A DNA stretch of 64,000 nt. Origin: Siphonodentalium dalli. Taxonomy: Eukaryota > Mollusca > Scaphopoda > Gadilida > Siphonodentaliidae. The notes beneath the pieces are model-generated. The model was given only the letters and a program-made list of their open reading frames with translations, did no database searches and was not told where the DNA came from. Made by a program: the position numbers and the translations under genes. The DNA is taken from positions 46,104,194-46,168,193 of the forward strand of contig CP136069.1 of assembly GCA_032622095.1 (NCBI GenBank), written 5' to 3'. This document shows positions 55,817 to 64,000 of the stretch, piece by piece (positions within the stretch are counted from its first letter, which is position 1; every line of letters starts with the position of its first letter).

Positions 55817-56285
55817 TGCATGGACTTCAGCAGTGGGTGCCAATGGTCGCTCTTCTAATCTTCTCCTCATTCACAACCAGCCTCTCACAGTCTGGAGTGT
55901 GTGGCGTCTTCTTGCTGCCCATCCTAACAGGAGTTTGGAACTGAAAAATCTTGCTAGACTTCTAAATAGATTGTTGTTTGAAAACAATGCCCGATGCATG
56001 CTGTGTGGCCACACATATAACAATGAAATTGGACATATTACTGACTCGTGCAGATCTGCCACCATGTACAGACTCCGATATAATTACTGGTGTATGCTTA
56101 TCGATAGCTTCGACATCCAACTATTTAGTTACCTGGATGCTCTCCCAAACGACCATTTAAATGCGCTGTTACTTGGCAGTACCCAGCTTGGTTGTCATAT
56201 CCCGACTGAGTCATGGGAGCAGCTCATCATCGCATCTGCTGCATTTCTGTATGTTGGTTGTCAACTAATTCGCCCCGGAAGTTAA
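55817..56285 (+). pseudogene. Family-2 ORF2 C-terminal fragment (duplicated end)
   Basis: It repeats the last ~155 codons of the 49900-50478 frame from AWTSAVGANG to the same stop, including the CMLCG knuckle. The open frame runs in from the microsatellite (55701), but those upstream codons are not part of any real protein. Confidence 0.9.
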
Positions 56286-56575
56286 AATATGACATTCACG
56301 TGACATTTGATGCAATATGCCTCTCAGGTGGACAATATTCAACTGGCCTCCTCGCCACCCGCATCTACAATGTTTTCTCATATACTCGTTTTTACCTTGC
56401 TCTTCGTACAATGTACACATCTTTCCAATTTATGTATACAATGTCCTTCCTTGTAAATAGATGCTGGTGTATAGTCCACTTACAATGGTCTCGTTACCAC
56501 ATACTTTCTGTAACTGAAATGTATATATGCTCTTCATACTTGGAGGTCAATAAACAATAACATACGGAAAATTCA

Positions 56576-56866
56576 ATGCGCAGCAAACACAACACGCCGA
56601 TAAATACAATCCGAGTATTTGTCGGTAACTTGCGCGACAGTGTTACTCCTGAAGCAATTCAGGACTATCTCACCGACGCCGGCGTTCGCTTCTCAATTGT
56701 TCGCATGGTGCATAGTAGAAAAGAACATACTGTTTCTGCCAGAATAAACATACACGAAGATGACATGACAAAAGTAATCAATAAGAACTTCTGGCCGCGT
56801 CAAGTATTCTGTCGACTCTGGCTTTCTCAAAATGATAGACGACAAACCCAGTATAATGGGAATTGA
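56576..56866 (+). pseudogene. Family-1 ORF1 C-terminal fragment, copy c
   Basis: Identical in its translation to the 50769-51059 fragment, as expected from the tandem duplication. Confidence 0.8.
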
Positions 56867-56960
56867 ACATATAATTATGTGATATGGGTTATGCTACTCT
56901 GGCTTCTTTTTCTTGTTACACCTCATTGTACTCATGTTGTATATCTTACTGTAATTGACA

Positions 56961-59900
56961 ATGTCACATGCACAGATAGCTATAGCCAATTCGGCATCAG
57001 CTGATTCCATATCCGGTGCCTACTTAAATGACATGATTCACGAGAGGAACATAGATATATGTGGTATCAGTGAACACTGGCTGCACGAACACAACTCTCA
57101 TATACTCGAACCTATGCTAGTCAACTACAAATGTCACATTGTGTGTGATTTCTCTCAAAGGCTACCCCATCAGCGGGGGAGACATAAAGGTGGCGTGGCC
57201 CTTATATGGAAAGAAGTTCTAGACCCCTATGTATCAACCATACAAATTGATGACGATAGAATTTGTGGTATCCAAGTTGAATTACCTGATGCAGATTACC
57301 TATACATATTCCAAGTGTATCTACCGTCAACCAACTATACAGACGAATTTCATTTACAATATACACAAGCACTCGGTGATATCATAGAAACTTACTTTTC
57401 TCTTGGTCATGTTATTATCATGGGCGATTTCAACTGTACTCTTTCAAGATCACGTCCGCGAGACAACTCTCTCCGCAGAGTACTCGAACCAAAACAGTTT
57501 GTACCAGTAAATGAAAGTAACCTTTGCGCTGGCAGAAAAGCAACCTTTGTTCCTGCCACTGGTGGTGAGGGCACGTCTATTGATTATGTGTTGTATTCAC
57601 AGAGAGACATTTATATGACTCTCGTGCATGCTGAAATTATTGATGATGACGTTACTGATATTTCTAACCATAGACCAATTGTATGTTTATTCAGATGTGA
57701 CATTCAAGCCGACGGTTCCAAACGGGGATCTAATTCTACCCCCTTGTATAACTGGAAGAAATTTAGATCCTCACCAAACTTAATGAGTCAGTATAAATAC
57801 ACTCTAGCATCGCTTCTTCCACAAAGCTATAACATAAATAGCAGAGGCGATGTAGACGCTCTTTATAATAATATTATTTCAGCTATTCAGCGAGCGTCGA
57901 GTGAAATAATTCCACAAAAAACATTCAAAAGCCACCTCAAACCGTTTTTGAACAGTCACTTGAAGGACTTGCACGCTCACATGACAACAAGCAGACGGAA
58001 TTGGATCACTGGTGGTAGACCCCGGGAAGTGGATAATGCTTTATATGTAGAATATAAGTCTCGAAAATGCGCCTTCAGACGGGAGTTTAGGAAATGCTGC
58101 AATCAACATTTGAGTGATCGTAGCAATGAGCTAGACACCGCTGCTGAAGTAGATCAAGGGTCATTCTTTAAAATAATAAATTCTAGGCGAAATTATGAGA
58201 ATAGACCAAACAAGATTTTTGAATACAACGGGGCAACTTTAAGAAATTCCTCAGAAATATCAGATGGGTGGGCCGACTACTTTGAGTCACTATACAAACC
58301 CTTGGTACACGATAGCTTTGACGAGAACCACCTTCAAATTGTGAACGACACCGTCGCAGACCTCTCCAATGGCCAATACTGTAAAACGGGGAGTAACTCT
58401 AAATATGTCACTGAACCTGTACTTGAAGATGAAGTCGAGAACACGCTCAAAACACTCAACTTGAACAAAGCTTCGGGGTGGTAAGGTTTATGATGAACAC
58501 TTGGTCCTTGGTGGTACAGCATTGATCAAATGCCTAACTGCACTATTGACGGGTATCATGATGTTTTCTCATATACCAGAACCGGCTAAGATTGGGATAA
58601 TCGTTCCTCTGTACAAAGGAGGCAACAAACCCCGAAAGTTATTTGACAGCTATCGCGCGGTAACCCTGCTCCCTGCCATTTACAAATTGCTCGAAAAAAT
58701 AATTTTATTAAGACTAGAGTATCGTGTTCCTGATATGATCAAAGTACATGCATTGCAACACGGTTTCAAGAAGGGTATCAACTGTCTCATGGACTCGTTT
58801 CTTATATACGAATCTAAAGAATTTGCATCAGAAAACGACAGTAAGTTGTTCACATGTTTCCTTGATGTCCAGAAGGCATTTGATACCGTATGGATAAATG
58901 GTCTTTTCTATAAACTTCATCTCCTCGGTTTTGATGAGAAAATATGGCTACTGTTTCATCAAATGCTTACAGGTACTTCTTGTCATGTAAAATATGGGAG
59001 TTGTCAGTCCAGAAAATTTCAGATAGAGCAGGGAACAAAACAAGGGGCGTAATTTCACCTCTGTTCTACATGCTCTTCGTTGATCAGCTCTTAACAGACC
59101 TTGCAAATTCGGGAGCAGGACTAAATATGTTTTCTATAAATTGTTCATGCCCGACACAAGCCGATGATATGACATTGATCTCTGTTTCGGAAAATGGCCT
59201 GCAGCACTTAATGAATATATGCACAAACTACAGTCGCAAATGGAGATATAAATATAATGAACAAAAGACAGTAGTTATTGTCTTCAATGAAAGCAAGAAC
59301 GAGCACACTAAGGCTAGTTGTAATAGGGCATGGACTCTTTGTGGAAAACAACTGTCTGAGGTAGAGAGTTTGGTTCACTTAGGCGTCCCTATACACAAGT
59401 TCAATCACAAAGGTAACGCCATATAGACGTAATAAAAACAAAACTCAGATCTAGCTATTTCTCACTGTCGAACATAGGTATGTATGCAGGTTGTATAACC
59501 CCAACAAGCAGTAGGAAATTATACACATCCATCGTTTTACCAAGGGGCCTCTTCGGATGCGAACTTCTGTGTGGTATGACTGATTCAGATATTTTGTCTC
59601 TGGAAAGAACGCACCGATTTTGTCTTAAAAAGATTCAAGGTCTTAATTATCAAACACGTACCAACATCGCAGAAGGGTTAATGGGTATCGGAAACGCTCA
59701 AAGTTTTATTGAAAAAAAGAAGCTCCTATTTTTCAGCAGTTTGTGTACTCTCAGTACAGAGAAGACAGCCAAATCTGTATTCCTGCTAAGGCTGCACTCT
59801 TTCTTCATAACTGGTGTTTCTAAGTATTCATTCATTGCCGACATTGTAGATATCATAGAGAGCCACCAGTTGATGCCATACCTCACCAATTATGTATCTC

Positions 59901-60457
59901 ATAGTGATTTCCCAACAAAGCATATTTGGAAAGGTATAGTGCGCAAGGCAATTTCCGATTATACAGAATCCGAATGGGAAAGCGCGGCGAGCGACAAATC
60001 ACTCCATCGCTTTCATAACATACACCCAAAGTTAACTGTCTCTCACCTGTGGCGCTGCTGTCGAAAATTCACAAGACACAAAATAGCATACCTGACTGTG
60101 GCCGGAATCATAGCTTGTACTGGGTCCCTATCACTAACTTGTAGCAAGTGTGGTGGAGATTACGATGATCTCCCCTTACATGTTATTATGAACTGCCCAG
60201 CGATTGCGAAATACCGCAATGATATATGGTATGAACTGATGAATAAATTCGATATTCCATGTATTCTAAAACTTGATAGCCTCAGTCCAGATATCCAATT
60301 AAATGTTTTCCTCACTGCACGGCCAAGAGAATTGTTCGATATCGTTCGTGAAGCTGACATGTTCACAGACTTCATGGTATGTAGCACATATTGCCTGTGG
60401 CATGCTTATCACACAATTCAGACAAGTCTAATCGACAACGCGGACGTTAAGTTATAA
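56961..60457 (+). pseudogene. Family-1 LINE ORF2, copy c, frameshifted
   Basis: Twin of the 51154-54643 copy. The endonuclease frame runs 56961-58484 with SNH at 57663-57671. After the shared KASGW-stop shift the RT is open to 59052; here VTLLPAIYK is intact, unlike copy b. It then breaks at KQGA-stop through a private 1-bp loss in GGGGC(C)GTAATT. QADD lies at 59157-59168. The shared TA insertion breaks the frame again near 59424, and the C-terminal region is 59480-60457 with the CSKCG knuckle. Copies b and c together show that the duplicated ancestor already carried the two shared breaks. Confidence 0.85.
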
Positions 60458-61268
60458 GAACAACAGCTAAGAAACTCAACATAACATTGATTGCATAGTA
60501 CAACATCTAATACATGTGTCTAAATACTATTTCATGTTCATGAACCATACATTGAATATGCATATATGCATCTGTATACATACAGTCAATTTGTATAACT
60601 GTCTACATGTCTGTGTGTCAGTAGACTCCAGTATTCAAGCTGTGTATATGTGCTTGTGTTTATAGGCTTATAGCCTGCGGGTGGTCTGCTGTGTGTATGT
60701 GTGTGTGGTGATGGGCCATGCGTCTGTGCGATGTATGTTTGTCTGCCCGCTGTGTGTGTGTATACTTATATGTATGTATATATATATATAAATAAATATA
60801 TATATGACCGCTGTGGATGTTTCGACTACACAATGACGAAACTATATCGACAGAATATACATGTCTCAAAATTATAGGGGCTGAAATGCCCTTAACAAAA
60901 AATTTGTCAATCCCATCATTTCATAGACAAAAGACAACCTAAATCGGTTGAATAAGGAGAGATGTTAACAATTAAAGCACCAGATAACTAGTTGTGACTG
61001 GTATGCAAAATATAGGCAGACCGGATTTCGTCTGCATAATGTCGCAGTCCGCCTAATGATGGTCAATGGTCCTTCTAACATTAGGCAGACCTCATAATTT
61101 GTATATTTCATATTACTTGAGGAATCACAAATTCACATTGATCATAGCTTGGTGGTCACATTTAGAACAAAACTAGAGAACGAGTGTTTATAATTGAGCA
61201 GATTTAAAGTTTTTTGTATATGTCTGCCTAATGATGGTACTAGGGTCATGTCTGCCTAATGCTGAAAG
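60458..61268 (+). other. Family-1 3' flank (unit B)
   Basis: Same content as 54644-55454, with the TCTGCCTAATG cluster at 61012-61269. A few single-base differences separate the two. Confidence 0.6.
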
Positions 61269-61421
61269 CAGCCTTATATATATATGTGTATGTATGTGTG
61301 TATGTGTGTATATGTGTATATGTATGTATGTATATGTATATATATATGTGTATATGTATGTATGTATGTGCATATATATGTATGTGTATATGAATGTGTG
61401 TGTATATGTGTGTATATATAG
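61269..61421 (+). repeat. TATG/TGTATA microsatellite, unit B
   Basis: Shorter twin of 55455-55615. Long low-complexity ORFs here are not genes. Confidence 0.9.
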
Positions 61422-61627
61422 CACCGTGGCATGTGAGCACATGTATATGTATTGCTTGTATGTTTTATGCATGTGTGAATATATGTCTGTGTGTGAGTAT
61501 GGATATGTATGTGTGCATGCGTGCACATTGCATGTATTAGTGTGGGATTTGCATGTATGAGGGCGTGCGAGTATGTACGATGGGTGTCTGTAAGTATCAA
61601 TATATACATGTGTGTATGTATGTGTGC

Positions 61628-61761
61628 GTATGCTTGCTGAGCTCTTAGCGACTATTCTTTGTTGTTATGTCCACTGTATATATGTTTACTGTTCTTGTAT
61701 TATTTGAATTTCCTTTTGTCAATTTATATTATTCATAACTCTCCGTGAATGGAGGAAATAA

Positions 61762-61792
<31 letters not shown>
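61628..61792 (+). mobile_element. LINE 3'-end fragment with AATAAAG and (AT)n tail
   Basis: A short unique stretch ends GGAATGGAGGAAATAAAG-like sequence (about 61747-61763), then about 14 AT dinucleotides to 61792. An AATAAA next to a simple-repeat tail is how many LINE 3' ends look. The fragment is inserted in, or abuts, the minus-strand endonuclease remnant that follows. It might be the true 3' end of family 1. Confidence 0.5.
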
Positions 61793-61796
<4 letters not shown>

Positions 61797-61798
<2 letters not shown>

Positions 61799-62544
61799 TA
61801 AATGCCAGAGTTTTCCGCGTGGTTATTTGTCGAATTATCGTGATTGGTGCGTTTGATTAATATATTGTTGATATGGTATTTTTCAAACATTTTCTTATCT
61901 GCTTCAAGATCGCACATTGCTCCAGTTCTGGCATTAAAATCGCCTATCAGGATAACATGATCATGAATGACCTGTTTTTCTATGATTGATATATGGAGAT
62001 TTTCAAATTCGTTCCCATTGAAGAATTTTGAATTTTCAGGCGGTATATAAATATTTCCAAATGCGAAACTTTCTCCTTTTTTGTTTAGAAACTGACACCA
62101 AAGGACTACTTTAGAACTGTCATTAATTATGGAGAAGTTTTTTCTTAGTGAATTATGTACGGCAATGCATAGGCCGCCCGATTTGAATCGGGATGTCTTG
62201 GCCCTATTTTTGACACCCAAAATATGGATATTTTCAAATATTTAAATATGGTAAACAAATTCTGGGCCCTGTGGCCTGGTCATAAGACCGCACACATTGA
62301 GTGATAGACATTTTATCTCGGTCACACCCGGGCTGTCCTATAGATTTGTGTTAATCTGAGTACTGGTCGAAGCATTGTTGTTGGTTGTCGCAGGCAGATG
62401 TGTGTCACTGTTTGATGCTTTAGCGGGTATTTCCCGTCGTTGACCCACTGGCAATTTTTGACGCACTGTTGTGTTTGTTTTCGGTTGACTTGTCGTCTTT
62501 GTCTGTTTACGTCCATTCGCTGATTTATTTAAACCCGATGGCAC
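61797..62544 (-). pseudogene. N-terminal part of another LINE endonuclease
   Basis: Read from ATG 62544: a 68-codon Asn/Thr-rich leader, a TAG at 62338-62340, then in the same frame EIKCLSLNVCGLMTRP, a TAA at 62242-62244, and a 163-codon open stretch to 61729. That stretch carries GGLCIAV, FGNIYIPPE and LIGDFNARTG. It is the first half of an APE-type endonuclease (SLNVCGL and GDFN motifs). After NNHAENSG the frame runs into the (AT)n tail of the preceding fragment, so the RT is gone. Closest in style to element 3 (GDFNARTG). Inactive. Confidence 0.8.
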
Positions 62545-64000
62545 TAGAAATGTATTTCATCATTTCTAGTGCCGCCCCCCCCATACCCTACGTGGGGCTA
62601 TCTATTTCACAACAATTTTCAACTAAACAATGAATGCTGGCCTTATTATCTCACCATATATTTTCAGTCGGTACTCCCCGCCACAAGTTGACGCCAAAAG
62701 TTCCCTGTATCGGTGCATCTAAATGCTCTAATCGGACATTTAATACTTGTTAAAATTTAAAAGTCGGCCATCTTCACGTTCTTGTTGAAATTTTACACAA
62801 GGCCATGTGATCGGAAGAACTACTGGATAATTTACTACGTCCGGTTTGGCCTATACTCCGTTTTACGGATAACTATTTTTGACTGTTGCGTTCAAGCTGC
62901 AGACAGAGATTAGTCTCCGCGCCAAGAGATGTCTGAACGCTGCAGGCACGTGTATTTGTTCAATAAAATATTTTTTTATAGAAGTGTTTTGTCAGTTACA
63001 ATTCATTCTGGCTTGACCTAGACCATTTTCAAACGAATATGGACATTTCTGTTTCTCAGAATAATGCAGAATTAGCTGTAGCCTACAAAAATCTAAAATA
63101 ATTATGTATATAGGAGGTATCAAATTTGCTTCTAAAATAAATAAATACGACATTGCTTCACATTCTATGTAGGTGCTGGCAGGGTAAGTCATGTGTAGGA
63201 GACTGAACTCAGGATGGAGCTTATGTTGCGTTCTGGGACGGAAAGTATCCAAACACAGCGATCTGTAAATGACGAAATACCAAGCTGAAAAGTTTTCGCG
63301 ATCGCCGCACTGTTTTTGTTTTAGTTTTACGCTCGCTATATGTCATCAAAACTCAAATAACATCATGTCATGTTGCATTATTATGGTTTAATTCTCCATT
63401 ATACATTCTTTAAGTGTCATTTTCCGCCTTAGTTTTCTCCAGCTTGGTTCTGCTTGGTATTTCTACGCACCCCTGCTTATCGCCGGCATGCATTTACAAT
63501 GGGATATTTAGAACGGGTCTATAAAACTAATTAGGCTATAACCTTGTTATCTTTCATATTTTGCGTGAAATTTCAAACATGTGTCAGGGACATATATCCC
63601 GTCCGGAATGTGCATAAACATTTCCAGTTTCTCATCGTATTTTTATTTATTTTATGCGACAAAATTGTCGTAAATGTCAGAAAACCACGCTGACCAGTCT
63701 ATATTTTGCGTTATGAGCTAACGCTCGATGAACATAGTTCTATTGAGATTTGTTTACGTCCTTTTATACCCCATAATCACTCAAATGAGATGTCTCTCAC
63801 CCACCACACGATTTGTTAAAAGTGAAATTATAAGAAGTGAGATTGTTTTATCGGTTAGCAAATACATTCCGGATAAAACGGAGTTATCTTCATATCCCGT
63901 ATATTCAGGAGATGCATGTTCCAATGATATACGTAATTTTTGTTTTGCTGGTTCAAAATATCAAAAATCGACATCCCTGTACCCCGTCATTACCGTCACG
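62545..64000. other. Gene-free stretch to the window end
   Basis: A small hairpin around TTTCATCATTTCTAGTGCC with GGCACTAGAAATG (62539-62573) borders the LINE remnant. Beyond it I see no ORF, RNA gene or repeat partner in the window. Confidence 0.45.

Larger units (their letters stand above)
55817..61627 (+). repeat. 5.8-kb tandem duplication, unit B
   Basis: Second copy of 50010-55816, beginning in the middle of the family-2 ORF2 C-terminus and ending TATGTGTGC at 61627, after which unique sequence (GTATGCTTGCTGAGC) follows. Confidence 0.9.

Noticed and set aside
55374-55870. Several 66-136-codon ORFs rich in Tyr, Thr, His and Ile (also at 61188-61609)
   Set aside because: All are translations of the TATG/TG microsatellite on one strand or the other.

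Overview
The window reads as nuclear DNA of an invertebrate animal, most likely a marine one. It is AT-rich, has almost no host coding sequence, and is packed with endonuclease/reverse-transcriptase (non-LTR, LINE-type) retrotransposons, small DNA transposons, foldback palindromes, minisatellites and one intronless seven-transmembrane receptor gene. The lineage cannot be fixed from sequence alone; a spiralian or invertebrate deuterostome would fit.

Layout. 1-9.4 kb: no host gene. It holds an array of CCATCTTGG-type motifs, a solo LTR (1520-1791) whose empty site is present nearby in inverted orientation, a hairpin-flanked element with ~169-bp internal tandem repeats (5082-5753), a TTAA-type MITE (6468-7125), a G-tract transposon with a 7-bp target duplication (7874-8425) and a 142-bp palindrome (8739-8880). 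9.47-21.9 kb: a large inverted structure. Its arms carry ~150-180-bp tandem repeats with one RFX X-box-like site per unit, and its centre is a degenerate minisatellite. Two minus-strand LINEs are inserted there: a decayed one with an N-terminal NPGP (2A-like) motif (10681-14755) and one with an uninterrupted 1003-codon ORF (15298-18309).

22.5-27.3 kb: the only convincing host gene, a rhodopsin-class GPCR (23168-24265, 365 aa). Around it lie broken copies of its 5' coding region. One of these has been split by a second copy of the G-tract transposon. 28-39 kb: ends of hAT-like and inverted-repeat elements, a pair of inverted dispersed repeats (30.4-31.0 and 37.0-37.7 kb) on either side of a third, decayed LINE (31262-34862), a 116-bp palindrome and a 31-bp tandem repeat.

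39.4-62.5 kb: a continuous LINE graveyard. A minus-strand fragment has YADG in place of YADD. Next come two related two-ORF LINE families, called family 1 and family 2 here. ORF1 encodes an RNA-binding-like protein; ORF2 is an APE-type endonuclease plus RT plus a C-terminal CCHC-like knuckle. A 5.8-kb block (family-2 3' end, family-1 body and a TATG microsatellite) is repeated in tandem with only about ten differences (50010-55816 and 55817-61627). An endonuclease fragment of another LINE closes the cluster, and 62.5-64 kb shows nothing recognisable.

There is no operon-like cooperation here. The elements nest in one another, and the receptor is the only gene likely to serve the host. The most unusual items are the 12.4-kb inverted X-box structure, the dispersed receptor fragments, the G-tract transposon and the LINE families with non-standard catalytic motifs.
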